Shown one piece after another: positions 45,032 to 53,238 of a stretch of DNA of 64,000 nucleotides. The stretch spans positions 1 through 64,000 of the forward strand of contig NZ_CAKZJO010000064.1 of the NCBI RefSeq assembly GCF_936943645.1. The letters run 5' to 3'. Within the stretch, counting starts at the first letter, position 1, and the number at the start of each line of letters is the position of its first letter. The notes under the pieces are model-generated. The model made no database searches, was not told the origin of the DNA, and worked only from the letters and a program-made list of their open reading frames with translations. The translations under genes and the position numbers were made by a program. The DNA comes from an uncultured Bradyrhizobium sp. GTDB taxonomy: Bacteria; Pseudomonadota; Alphaproteobacteria; Rhizobiales; Xanthobacteraceae.

Positions 45032-46909
45032 CTAGGCGCCGAGCCCTTGCAGCACCAGCCGGTTCAGCCTCGCCGCAAACGCAGCGGGGTCTTCCGGCAG
45101 CTCGCCGTCCAGGATCTGCGCCTGCTCGAGCAGGAGCAGGCTGAGGTCGTCGACCGTGTTCGAGCCGGCCTGCGCCCTGGTGACCGCCGTGACCAGCGGA
45201 TGGCGCAGGTTGATCTCGAGGATCGGCTTGGTCTTCATGCCGCGGTTTTGCTGCGCCAGGATGCGTTCGAGCTCGCGGCTCGGGCCCTGGCTGTCGGCGA
45301 CGAGGCAGGAGGCCGAGCTGGTGAGGCGCGTCGAAGCCTTGACGTCGCTGACGCGCTCGCCGAGCGCGGCCTTGATCACGGCGATGGTGGCCGCTTCATC
45401 GGCCGCAGGCTCGTCCTTCTTGGCCTCGTCCTTGTCGTCCACGCGCGGGATCAGGTCGAGGTTGAGATCGCCCTGGCTCAGCGACTTCAGCGGCTTGCCC
45501 TCGAACTCCGACGGCATCGAGGTCCAGAACGCGTCGACGGGGTCGGACAGCAGCAACACCTCGATGCCGCGCGCGGTGGCGGCCTCGAGCCGCGGATTGG
45601 ACTTCAACCGCTCGATGCTATCGCCGACCAGATAGTAGATCTCGGTCTGGTTCGGCTTGAAATCGGCGATGACCTGCTTCAGCGACCGCTTCTCGCCCGA
45701 CGTCGTGGTGAAACGCGACAGCGCCAGCAGCTTTTCGCGTCGCTCGAAATCCTCGTAGATGCCTTCCTTGAGCACCGCACCGAACGCGTCCCAGATCTTT
45801 GCAAAATTCTCCGGATCCTTCTCGGTGAGGCTTTCGAGCTCCGACACGACCCGGGTCGCCACCGCTTTGCGGATCTGCGCCAGCTGCGGATTGTTCTGCA
45901 GCATCTCGCGGGAGATGTTGAGCGGGAGGTCCTCGCTGTCGACGACGCCGCGGACGAAGCGCAGATACCCTGGCAACAGGTCGGCGTCATCGGTGATGAA
46001 GACGCGGCGAACGTAAAGCTTCACCCGGCCCTTGCGGTTCGGCTCGAACAGGTCGAACGGCTTGGTCGAGGGCGCGAACAGCAGCACGGCGTAGGAGTAG
46101 CGGCCTTCGGCGCGGTAGTGCAGCGTCATCGCGGGATCGTCGAAGGCGGAGGCGATCTGCTGATAGGCCTTCTTGTAATCGTCTGCCGTGAGCTCGGATT
46201 TCGAACGCTGCCACAGCGCGCTCGCCGAGTTGATCTGGCGCGGCTCGCCCTCCTCCGGCACCAGCTCGATGGGAAACAGGATGTTGTCGGAGTAAGCGCC
46301 GACGATACGCTCGATCTCGAAAGCCTCGAGATATTTCCTGGCATCGTCCTTCAGGTGCAGGACGATCTCGGTCCCCCGCGTCACGCGCGCCGCTTCCTCG
46401 TCGCTGGCGCGGGCGATCTCGAAGCCGGAGCCGCCCTGGGACGTCCAGGTCCAGACGTCGCTCTCGCCGGCGCGGCGGCTGATCACGACGATCTTCTCGG
46501 CGACCATGAAGGCGGAATAGAAGCCGACGCCGAACTGGCCGATCAGGCCGAGGCCGTCCTTGGCCTCCTTCAGCTTCGACACGAACGCCTTGGTGCCGGA
46601 GCGGGCGATGGTGCCGAGATGGTCGATCAGCTCCTGCCGCTCCATGCCGATGCCGTTGTCGGCGATCGTGAGCGTCGCGGCCGTCTTGTTCGGGATGATC
46701 CGGATCTTGAGCGCGTCGCCCTCGCCCAGCAGCGCCGGGGCGGCGATCGCCTCGTAGCGCAGCTTGTCGCAGGCGTCGGAGGCGTTGGAGACGAGCTCGC
46801 GCAGGAAAATGTCCGTCTCGGAATAGACGGAGTGCACCATGAGGTGCAGAAGCTCGGAAACCTCGGCCTGGAAGGGCTGCGTATGCACAGCCGTGTCTGA
46901 CGTCGTCAT
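45032..46909 (-). CDS. htpG: HSP90-type chaperone
   Basis: 625 residues, the normal bacterial Hsp90 size. N-terminal ATPase: LRELVSNASDACDKLRY, IADNGIGMERQELIDHLGTIARSGTK, GQFGVGFYSAFMVAEKI and the KEGR-equivalent part. Middle domain FITDDADLLPGYLRFVRGVVDSEDLPLNISREMLQ. C-terminal dimerisation part to LVLQGLGA. It helps fold and hold client proteins in heat. A heat-shock-type promoter lies just upstream. Confidence 0.97.
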   Translation of the reverse strand: MTTSDTAVHTQPFQAEVSELLHLMVHSVYSETDIFLRELVSNASDACDKLRYEAIAAPALLGEGDALKIRIIPNKTAATLTIADNGIGMERQELIDHLGTIARSGTKAFVSKLKEAKDGLGLIGQFGVGFYSAFMVAEKIVVISRRAGESDVWTWTSQGGSGFEIARASDEEAARVTRGTEIVLHLKDDARKYLEAFEIERIVGAYSDNILFPIELVPEEGEPRQINSASALWQRSKSELTADDYKKAYQQIASAFDDPAMTLHYRAEGRYSYAVLLFAPSTKPFDLFEPNRKGRVKLYVRRVFITDDADLLPGYLRFVRGVVDSEDLPLNISREMLQNNPQLAQIRKAVATRVVSELESLTEKDPENFAKIWDAFGAVLKEGIYEDFERREKLLALSRFTTTSGEKRSLKQVIADFKPNQTEIYYLVGDSIERLKSNPRLEAATARGIEVLLLSDPVDAFWTSMPSEFEGKPLKSLSQGDLNLDLIPRVDDKDEAKKDEPAADEAATIAVIKAALGERVSDVKASTRLTSSASCLVADSQGPSRELERILAQQNRGMKTKPILEINLRHPLVTAVTRAQAGSNTVDDLSLLLLEQAQILDGELPEDPAAFAARLNRLVLQGLGA

Positions 46910-46947
46910 GCGTTTACCCGGTCAAAACGAAGGGGAAGAAACCCGGG

Positions 46948-46975
46948 ATATAACGCGAGCGGAGGAAGGATCAAG
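46948..46975 (-). promoter_or_regulatory. Possible RpoH (sigma-32) promoter of htpG
   Basis: On the coding strand CTTGA is followed after 16 bases by GTTATAT, close to the alphaproteobacterial RpoH pattern CTTGA-N17-CYTATNT. The -10 lies 39 bases from the ATG. Fits the heat-shock role of htpG. One mismatch and a spacer one base short keep this tentative. Confidence 0.55.
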
Positions 46976-47032
46976 TGGACGTGAACAACCGTCCTCCGCC
47001 GGAAGCAGGCCTGGCCCGTCGGGGCCCTGAGA

Positions 47033-47455
47033 TCAGGTCACGCAACGGCCGGGCTGCAGCAGCTTTGCGACCTCGGTCAGCGAACTGACCATCGGCTCAC
47101 AGGCGATCGTCGGCCGGTTGCGCACCTTCTTCTGATTCTGGAGCAGCAGCGGCGGCTTGGCGTTGCCGGTCTCGATCACCGCGGGGACCCGCAACAGCAC
47201 CGAGGTGTCGGCGAGGTCGTTCAGCCGCATCGAGACGGTGCGGGTTGGAACCGCGGCCTGCTTGAGTTCGGCAAGGCGGTCGGCCTTGCCGGCACGATTG
47301 ACGTTATGACCGGGCGCATAGCTCAAGCTGTGGCTGGGCGCATCGGCGACCGCCTGCCAGCGGTCGGCCAGATCGTGGCCGGAGGCCAATTGCACCGCAC
47401 CGAGCGTTGCAGCAATCGCGACGGCGCCTAAAAATGCCTTGTGAATCTGTGACAT
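47033..47455 (-). CDS. Secreted hypothetical protein
   Basis: 140 residues from ATG. Signal-like start (AFLGAVAIAATLGAVQLASG). The rest is helical with basic spots and two Cys near the C-terminus (IACEPMVSSLTEVAKLLQPGRC), the second three residues from the end. No family recognised. It lies downstream of a TGAT-N4-ATCA palindrome at 47520-47535. Confidence 0.65.
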   Translation of the reverse strand: MSQIHKAFLGAVAIAATLGAVQLASGHDLADRWQAVADAPSHSLSYAPGHNVNRAGKADRLAELKQAAVPTRTVSMRLNDLADTSVLLRVPAVIETGNAKPPLLLQNQKKVRNRPTIACEPMVSSLTEVAKLLQPGRCVT

Positions 47456-47519
47456 GACTGTCGATCCCTCGCCCCATGGCGATCGCGGGAACAACGCGGG
47501 CGGAGGACTGGGGGTTCTC

Positions 47520-47535
47520 AGTGATTACGATCACT
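47520..47535. promoter_or_regulatory. TGAT-N4-ATCA palindrome, Crp/Fnr-type site
   Basis: AGTGATTACGATCACT is a palindrome (one central mismatch) with the TGAT-N4-ATCA core of Fnr/FixK sites but with G/C in place of the outer T/A. It is 65 bases before the start of the secreted protein at 47455. A Crp/Fnr-type regulator is encoded 1.1 kb away and could be the binder. Confidence 0.5.
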
Positions 47536-48136
47536 TAACCGTGTGCGATAAACGCCGCAGCATGCGCAAAGAATATTCTCAGCAAAATATTTCGAAACGG
47601 GGGGAACGAGTCTTGGGGCCAGGAGTCGTCTCAACAGCCGGCTATTCCCCCCTGCCCCATAAGCCGGCGACGTAGGGCGCGACTGTGGTGATGCCAGTCG
47701 CGCCTTACTTTTGTCCGCAAGAGACCCCCACGAGATCCCCGTTGAAAGCCTCCCAAAGCACGCTCGGCGGGAACGGCAACGCGCGCATTTCGCTGCGCCG
47801 TCGCGACGTCGGGAAATTCCTGACTGCCCGGGGGAGGCAACCCGACTAGTCCCGAGACCATTTGAACTCCAGCTTTACCCAGCACCGCTGCCATCCCGGG
47901 AGACTGGATATGACCATGTTCGTGCGGTCGACGATCGGCAACAGGCCATCCACCGGCCGAAGTGAGCGCCCCCGCGTTCCGTTGCCCGGACTGGGAAGCC
48001 CTCGGCCGGCGTGCAACATCCCGGCCCCCGCCCGGAAATCGCGGCGTCGGACGGCTATCTTCCAAACTGTCCTCGACCGGGTTTGGGAAGCCGTCTTGGC
48101 GAGCTACGTGTCATCCCGCACATCGAAGGACCGAGA
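47536..48136. other. Gene-poor stretch with palindrome GTCGGGAAATTCCTGAC
   Basis: No convincing gene was found in these 600 bases; the minus-strand frame at 47631-48065 has shadow-like composition and no ribosome site. Two structures are visible: GCCGGCT / AGCCGGC around an 18-base loop at about 47638-47669, and a palindrome at 47808-47824 that is one base away from symmetry. The latter matches the TGTCAGGAAA..CCTGACA sites at 49497 and 53171. Confidence 0.45.
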
Positions 48137-48238
48137 ATGATCGGGATTGTCGTCGTCTGCATGATGGTCTTCAGCGCCAGCGTTCTTGTGGCGCACCTGA
48201 TCGACGCCATCAACGGCCCGGCCGAGGATTCCTCTTAG
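48137..48238 (+). CDS. 33-residue single-helix membrane protein
   Basis: ATG with AAGGA six bases upstream, a near-ideal ribosome site. The product is one membrane helix (MIGIVVVCMMVFSASVLVAHL) plus a short acidic tail (IDAINGPAEDSS). Too short for usual gene callers. The helix, start signal and stop are direct evidence; the function is unknown. It lies in the same regulatory stretch as another very short membrane protein at 52909. Confidence 0.6.
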   Translation: MIGIVVVCMMVFSASVLVAHLIDAINGPAEDSS

Positions 48239-48261
48239 GCGTCGGATCCGCTATCAAGAGG

Positions 48262-48309
48262 CAGGTCCTTCTGCAGACAGGTCCTTCTGCAGGCAGGTCC
48301 TTCGGCGGC
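48262..48309. repeat. Three tandem 16-bp repeats
   Basis: Units start at 48262, 48278 and 48294: CAGGTCCTTCTGCAGA, CAGGTCCTTCTGCAGG, CAGGTCCTTCGGCGGC. The third has diverged at its end. It lies between the 33-residue gene and the stop of the small converging gene at 48320. Confidence 0.85.
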
Positions 48310-48319
48310 GCAAAATCGG

Positions 48320-48556
48320 TCAGCCGATCGCCTTCAACCGCGCGCGCAGCTTCAGCCGCTCCGCGGCCCGCGCGACAGCCGGATCAGAAACAATGAACTC
48401 GATCATATTCAGGAGCTCGCGCTGCTCGGGCCTGCATGTCGGGCCGGCAACTCGGGCCGACGCAAGGAGGCGCTTGGTCTCCTCGAGGGCCTCTGCGATA
48501 ATTTCCGCATCGGACTGCAATTTGCTCTTTCCCACGATCATGGCCGCCAAACTCAT
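48320..48556 (-). CDS. Small soluble hypothetical protein
   Basis: 78 residues from ATG, mostly helical and charged (DAEIIAEALEETKRLLASARVAG; RPEQRELLNMIEFIVSDPAVARAAERLKLRARLKAI). No motif recognised; the regular helices suggest a small coiled-coil or a two-helix binding protein. It starts 43 bases downstream of the Crp/Fnr-type gene stop, same direction, so may be its partner. Confidence 0.6.
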   Translation of the reverse strand: MSLAAMIVGKSKLQSDAEIIAEALEETKRLLASARVAGPTCRPEQRELLNMIEFIVSDPAVARAAERLKLRARLKAIG

Positions 48557-48599
48557 ACCGCGGCACTCTCTTGCATGAGCCCTGCGCAAAACCCCGAGG

Positions 48600-49430
48600 T
48601 CAGGGATGCGCGACGCGCAACGCGATTGGTCCCAACAGGGAATTCTCGTGGGCGGATCGAATGACGCGGAAGCAGTCGCAGGACGCCTGCTCTAGGCGCG
48701 TCTGGTCGACGATCGCAATTCGCCCGCGGCTCCGTCGGATCAGGCCGTTTGCCTCCATGTCGCCCACCGCCGTCGTGATGCCGGCACGGCGTACGCCGAG
48801 CGCCTGCGCCATGCATTTGTGAGTCAGCGCAACCTCGTTCTCTCCGATCCGATCGCGCGCGACCAGCAGCCATCGGGCCAGCCGCTGGGACAGATTATGC
48901 CGCGAGTTGCATGCGACCAGCTGAGAGCTGTGTATCAGCGTTGCCTGGACGTAGCGCAGCAACAGCTTCTCCACCTCCGTGTCGGTCTTGATCAACCCGA
49001 TCAGCGCGTCGGTTGGGATCCGCAGCGCCTTTCCGGGGACATGGACGGTGCACCGGTGCGGAGAGACCCGCATTCCCAGCACCAGGGGGACGCCGACGAA
49101 GTCCTTCTTCCCCAGGGTATGGATTTCGACAGGCGGGCAATCTCCGGCCCGGGTCGTGAGCGACGCCGCGCCGGACTCGATGAAGTATGCGTATTGCAGG
49201 GGAAGACCTCGCTCCTGGAGCACCTGTCGTGGTGTCAAGCGGATCGAATCGCAGCGGTCCAGAACCAATCGACGCGACCGTGGCGAGAGATGCGCGATGA
49301 GGTCGTTGCCCAAGGAGGGAGACGATGCGTCGCGCGTCTGGGGAGCGATCCTCGGCACGATCGACGAAGCAGTCCCCGAATCTCGCGCGCCTTTCTTCAC
49401 AAGATCCAATTCCAGCATGTGCCATCTCAT
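48600..49430 (-). CDS. Crp/Fnr-family transcription regulator
   Basis: 276 residues from the ATG at 49430 (ATG at 49418 or 49451 also possible). An effector domain of the cyclic-nucleotide-binding fold (LTPRQVLQERGLPLQYAYFIESGAASL to SPHRCTVHVPGKALRIPTDAL), then the long dimer helix and a Crp-type winged helix (LTHKCMAQALGVRRAGITTAVGDMEANGLIRRSRGRIAIVD). The Fnr four-Cys cluster and the cAMP-contact RE..AAR motif are both absent, so the signal is unknown. Divergent from the histidine kinase, with a 19-bp palindrome between them. Confidence 0.88.
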   Translation of the reverse strand: MRWHMLELDLVKKGARDSGTASSIVPRIAPQTRDASSPSLGNDLIAHLSPRSRRLVLDRCDSIRLTPRQVLQERGLPLQYAYFIESGAASLTTRAGDCPPVEIHTLGKKDFVGVPLVLGMRVSPHRCTVHVPGKALRIPTDALIGLIKTDTEVEKLLLRYVQATLIHSSQLVACNSRHNLSQRLARWLLVARDRIGENEVALTHKCMAQALGVRRAGITTAVGDMEANGLIRRSRGRIAIVDQTRLEQASCDCFRVIRSAHENSLLGPIALRVAHP

Positions 49431-49496
49431 GGTTGCCGTTTGACCGATCATGGGGAGCGGGTCACGTTTGGCCCAGTCGGGCTGAAGGACGGTTCC

Positions 49497-49515
49497 TGTC
49501 AGGAAAAGCCTGACA
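49497..49515. promoter_or_regulatory. Palindrome TGTCAGGAAAAGCCTGACA between Crp/Fnr and kinase genes
   Basis: Perfect 7-bp arms (TGTCAGG / CCTGACA) around five bases. It lies 64 bases before the kinase start and 67 before the Crp/Fnr-type start. Nearly the same sequence occurs at 53171-53189 and in part at 47808-47824, which argues for a local operator. The NarL-type response regulator or the Crp/Fnr-type protein is the likely binder. Confidence 0.7.
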
Positions 49516-49578
49516 AGCGGATCTTGGCGGGTTGCGGCGGTTTTCGAACCGCGGCTATGCTGGCGTGAGGCATCGAGA

Positions 49579-51609
49579 GTGAAAGCAGTTGTCCAATCAG
49601 GTTCGGCGCGGGCCGCGCAACGTCCGCTGATTCTGCTCGTCATGGCAGCGGCCATTCCGCTCGTCCTGTTCGCGGGCTGGGTCGTTTTCCTGAATGCCCG
49701 CCAAGAGCGGACCGACTCGCGCCTTGCCGCCCTCGAAACGCTCGACCGTGTCGTGACGCGCATCTCTTCGGATCTGGCGCTTCAGGTCCAGATCGCGGAG
49801 ACGCTTGCCGCCTCGGCCAGCCTCGATACTCCGGATCTCGCATCGTTCTATGTCGAGGCTCTACGCGTCAAGGAAACCAGGCCTCTCTGGGAAACGATCG
49901 AGCTGGTCGATCCCAAGGGCAATCAAGTGCTCAATCTGCTACGCCCCATCGGAGCCGACCTCGGGGCAACTGCAGATCGGGAGAATTTCGAGAGAATCCT
50001 GACGACCCGCAAGGCGGCGATCGGGGGAATTGGACCTCTGGGTCCGATTTCGGGCAAACGCCTCGTCGCGTTGCGAGCACCCGTCGAGCGGGACGGCGAC
50101 CTCAGATTCGTCCTGACTGTCGCGCTGGTACCCGACGCGGTCAGCCAGATTCTGAAGAGCGCGGGGGCGCCGCCTGGATGGGTCGGCGTCGTCGTCGACG
50201 GCAAGGGCAACATCGTCGCGCGGACCGTCGCCGAGCAATTTGAGCTGGGCCGCCCGGCCAGCGCATCCGTGCGGGAGGCCATCGCCCAGGGGTCCCAGTG
50301 CAGCTATGTCGGAACGACGCTCGAAGGAGCCGAGGTCGACTCCATCTATAAGGAACTGCCGGGCACAGGCCGTTGGTCGGTCCACCTCGGCATCCCGACG
50401 GATCAACTCGATGCCCCGGTCCGCCGGTCGGCGATTTTTCTCGCCAGTGGAGGCGCCGTGAGCCTGGCCCTCGGGCTCGCGCTCGTCTGGTTCACGGCGC
50501 GTGACATATCGCAGCGACGCGTCGAGCAGGAGGCCCAGGCCGCGCTGGCCCTGAGACAGAGCGAGGAAAGACGACGGCTCATGGTCGACGCAGCGGATCT
50601 CGGAGTGTTCAGCTGGAACGTGCCGACTGGCGAAGTCATCGCCTCGCAACGGGCCCTGGACATGCTCAAGATCACCAAGAGCGCCGCCACCGGCGACGTG
50701 AGCCTGCCCTTCGAGACGCTGCTGACCGGCATCGACCCGGCAGACCGCGCCTCATTCGAGAAGATCTTGCTGCAATCCCGCAAGAGTGACGCCGTCGCCG
50801 CGGAGTTTCGCACCGCTCCTCCGGACGGCCGCTGGCTGCGCGCCTCCGGGCGCAGCTCGCGGATCGACGGACACAACGCCGAAGTCGTCATCGGCGTGCT
50901 CCTGGACATTGACGAGATGAAACGGGCGGAGTTCGATCGCCAGCGTCTGCTGCGGCGGCTCGGCGACGCCGAGGAGAACGAACGCCGGAGAATCTCCCGT
51001 GAATTGCACGATCAGATCGGTCAGACCGTGACCGGGTTGCTGCTGGGGTTGAAGAATCTCGAACAATCGCTCGCGACGACGTCCCCCGATCCGGCTCAGA
51101 TCGACAAGTTGCACTGGCTGCAGGGGCTCGCCAGCGGGATCGGACGAGACATTCACGAGATCGCAGCAGACCTTCGTCCTACGGCCCTCGACGATCTTGG
51201 ACTGTACAGAGCCATCGAAGCATTCTGTGCGGAGTGGACCCGGCGCTTCGGTATCAGTACCGACGTCCAGTTGATCGGACCGGCAGATCGTCTCCCGATC
51301 GAAGTCGAGATCGCCCTTTACCGTGCGATCCAGGAAGCTCTCAACAATGTGGCCAAGCACGGCAATGCGCGCAACGTCAGCCTCGTCTTCGACCGGCGGA
51401 AGGACGAACTTCGCGTCATCGTCGAAGACGACGGCGCTGGCTTCGATCCGTCGAAATTGTCGAGCCTTAACGCTTCCAGGCTCGGCCTTTCCGTCATGGA
51501 GGAGCGGCTGGCGCTGCTCGGCGGATCGCTCACCGTCGAATCTGCGCCCAGCGTCGGGACGACTCTCTTCATGACAGCACCTCTTTCCGGACAGGACGCA
51601 GGCTCGTGA
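49579..51609 (+). CDS. NarX/DegS-type sensor histidine kinase (HisKA_3)
   Basis: 676 residues, GTG start. A membrane helix at about 18-40, a periplasmic sensor part of about 240 residues with the CHACHE-like pattern (ELVDPKGNQVLNLLRPIG ... GVVVDGKGNIVARTVAEQ), a second helix at about 284-305, a PAS domain at about 330-455 and a HisKA_3 part. Phospho-His477 is in SRELHDQIGQTVTG. The ATPase has YRAIQEALNNVAKHGNA and EDDGAGFD. Its stop overlaps the response regulator start (GTGA), so the two form a pair. Confidence 0.93.
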   Translation: MKAVVQSGSARAAQRPLILLVMAAAIPLVLFAGWVVFLNARQERTDSRLAALETLDRVVTRISSDLALQVQIAETLAASASLDTPDLASFYVEALRVKETRPLWETIELVDPKGNQVLNLLRPIGADLGATADRENFERILTTRKAAIGGIGPLGPISGKRLVALRAPVERDGDLRFVLTVALVPDAVSQILKSAGAPPGWVGVVVDGKGNIVARTVAEQFELGRPASASVREAIAQGSQCSYVGTTLEGAEVDSIYKELPGTGRWSVHLGIPTDQLDAPVRRSAIFLASGGAVSLALGLALVWFTARDISQRRVEQEAQAALALRQSEERRRLMVDAADLGVFSWNVPTGEVIASQRALDMLKITKSAATGDVSLPFETLLTGIDPADRASFEKILLQSRKSDAVAAEFRTAPPDGRWLRASGRSSRIDGHNAEVVIGVLLDIDEMKRAEFDRQRLLRRLGDAEENERRRISRELHDQIGQTVTGLLLGLKNLEQSLATTSPDPAQIDKLHWLQGLASGIGRDIHEIAADLRPTALDDLGLYRAIEAFCAEWTRRFGISTDVQLIGPADRLPIEVEIALYRAIQEALNNVAKHGNARNVSLVFDRRKDELRVIVEDDGAGFDPSKLSSLNASRLGLSVMEERLALLGGSLTVESAPSVGTTLFMTAPLSGQDAGS

Positions 51610-52262
51610 AACCGATCCGAATCACGCTGGCTGACGACCATCCACTCGTCCTTGCAGGCATGAAGGCCTTGCTTGAGCCCGTTCAGGACATCTCCATCGT
51701 CGGCGAGGCGACCGACGGGCAGAAGGCGATCGACGTCATCGGCAGGGAGCGGCCGGACATTGCCGTGCTGGATATCTCGCTTCCGATCATTGGCGGCATC
51801 GAACTGGCGCAACGAATTGCGATCGAGTTCCCCAACGTTCGATTGCTGGCACTCACGGTGCACGAGGATCGTGCTTACGTTCAGCCGATGTTGCAGGCCG
51901 GCGCACGCGGATATCTGCTCAAGCGATCCGCGGCGGATGAACTGGTGCGTGCCATCCGTGCGATCGCCGAGGGCGGGATCTATCTGGACCCGGCGATCGC
52001 GGCGAAGGCGCTGCCGTCGCCACCGGGCGATCGCGCACCTTCCGAGAGCGCAACTCAGCTCGAGCTCACGCCGCGCGAGGCCGAGGTCCTCCGCTTCATT
52101 GCCCAGGGATTCAGCAACAAGGAAATCGCTGCGCGTCTGGACGTCAGCATCAAGACCATCGAAACTCACAAGTCGAGGGCCGTCGAGAAACTGGGATTGC
52201 ATAAGCGCGCCGACATCGTACGCTACGGCGCTTCGCAGGGCTGGCTCGATCATCTATCCTAG
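51606..52262 (+). CDS. NarL/FixJ-type response regulator
   Basis: 218 residues, GTG start. Receiver with Asp10-Asp11, phospho-Asp56 (VLDISLP) and the usual Thr and Lys (LALTVHED; YLLKRSAADEL). The output is a LuxR-type helix-turn-helix (LTPREAEVLRFIAQGFSNKEIAARLDVSIKTIETHKSRAVEKLGL). Proteins of this type often bind palindromic sites of 16-20 bp, which would suit the 19-bp palindromes nearby. Confidence 0.95.
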   Translation: MKPIRITLADDHPLVLAGMKALLEPVQDISIVGEATDGQKAIDVIGRERPDIAVLDISLPIIGGIELAQRIAIEFPNVRLLALTVHEDRAYVQPMLQAGARGYLLKRSAADELVRAIRAIAEGGIYLDPAIAAKALPSPPGDRAPSESATQLELTPREAEVLRFIAQGFSNKEIAARLDVSIKTIETHKSRAVEKLGLHKRADIVRYGASQGWLDHLS

Positions 52263-52337
52263 GAATGACGATGCCGTGGCGATCCTCGTCCGCGGCAACG
52301 TCCCGGCGCTCGTTCGCATGTAGGAAGGCCCAGCAAA

Positions 52338-52366
52338 GACCCCGGCTCGGGGACTGAGCCGGGGTC
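52338..52366 (+). terminator. Strong hairpin after the response regulator
   Basis: GACCCCGGCTC pairs perfectly with GAGCCGGGGTC around a 7-base loop. No T-run follows. It starts 76 bases after the response regulator stop and probably marks the end of the two-component operon. Confidence 0.55.
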
Positions 52367-52571
52367 CCTGCAGCAATCGAGGCTGACACCGGAACTGGGA
52401 ATCCAGCATCACGGCGATTGTGATGCCCAGCTCCCCACTTTTCAATGCGCAGCGGTACACTTTCGCGCCGTGTTATCTGGTGCGGCATCAGCACGCTGCG
52501 CTTCTTGCGGGACAGACCTCGGCTCGATTCAAGAAGAGACGAGAGGGCGAACCTTTCGGCTCGACGGAAAA

Positions 52572-52604
52572 CGGCTCCGGCAGAAGCGCCGGAGCCGCAC
52601 TCTC
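52572..52604 (+). terminator. Intrinsic-type terminator
   Basis: CGGCTCCGG and CCGGAGCCG form a perfect 9-bp stem with an 8-base loop, followed by CACTCTCTTTT. It may be a second terminator for the operon upstream, or end an unseen short RNA that starts in this gap. Confidence 0.55.
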
Positions 52605-52908
52605 TTTTGGAAGTGATTTTGACGGCACGAATTTTTGTCTTCGCCGCAACGACATCTTACGACGGCCCCTCGCAGATGTCAGTGCATACCGGCCCGGAAC
52701 GTACGCTTCGGTACGCACTCTTGCAGGGGGCGCGTCGATGGACGGCATGCTTGGGCACGTGTCCTCACCCGCCTTGACTGGACCTCGGGCCAGCCAATGA
52801 ATCTACCTAAGACACGTGAGACACGTGTGCTCGACCGGAACGGGATCGGTCGACAGGCGATTTCCGTCGCCCTCTTGCCACCTCGCCATTCGTCCCCGTG
52901 CGATCGTA

Positions 52909-53094
52909 TCAATCGAGAGAGAAAACGACCTGAGCCGTACCGATCGCGATGAACACGAGGATCAGGGGCGGATACAGGATGGAAGCGGCCTCGAAACGCA
53001 GGAAACGCGGACTGCCGCCCTGCCGGTCAGGCAATCCGACGTAAATCAGCACCACGGCAATCACCAGCATAGCCAAGCCGATCGCGAGCCCCAT
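52909..53094 (-). CDS. 61-residue two-helix membrane protein
   Basis: ATG with GGAGGAG four bases upstream, a strong ribosome site. Two membrane helices (MGLAIGLAMLVIAVVLIYVG; ILYPPLILVFIAIGTAQVVF) joined by a short polar loop (LPDRQGGSPRFLRFEAAS). No family recognised. A 19-bp palindrome of the local type lies 77-95 bases upstream of its start. Confidence 0.75.
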   Translation of the reverse strand: MGLAIGLAMLVIAVVLIYVGLPDRQGGSPRFLRFEAASILYPPLILVFIAIGTAQVVFSLD

Positions 53095-53170
53095 GATCTC
53101 CTCCTCGACGGTTCCGGCTGAACTTTGCGTGTCCTGACGTCCTGTCGTCAGTCAGGTAACGTCCATCCGA

Positions 53171-53189
53171 TGTCAGGAAATTCCTGACC
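53171..53189. promoter_or_regulatory. Palindrome TGTCAGGAAATTCCTGACC before the 61-residue gene
   Basis: GTCAGGAAATTCCTGAC (53172-53188) is a perfect 17-bp palindrome. It shares arms and A-rich left centre with the site at 49497-49515. Further half-sites (CCTGAC at about 53135, GTCAGG at about 53152) lie nearer the gene, suggesting several bound dimers. Confidence 0.7.
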
Positions 53190-53238
53190 CGCATGCGTCG
53201 CATCGGGCCGTCGGGGATCGTGGCCAATCGTCCGGCAC

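Larger units (their letters stand above)
52263..52908. other. Gene-poor stretch with two hairpins
   Basis: About 650 bases with no supported gene; the frames on both strands lack ribosome sites and family features. Two hairpins, listed separately, are the only clear structures. Several CGTACG-rich short words near 52700 (CGTACGCTTCGGTACG) pair with each other as well. Confidence 0.45.

Noticed and set aside
47631..48065. 144-residue minus-strand frame in the gene-poor gap
   Set aside because: No ribosome site, repeat-like Arg/Gly-rich composition, and it runs across the palindrome at 47808.
52420..52800. Frames on both strands in the gap after the response regulator
   Set aside because: They overlap two strong hairpins, lack ribosome sites and do not resemble known proteins.
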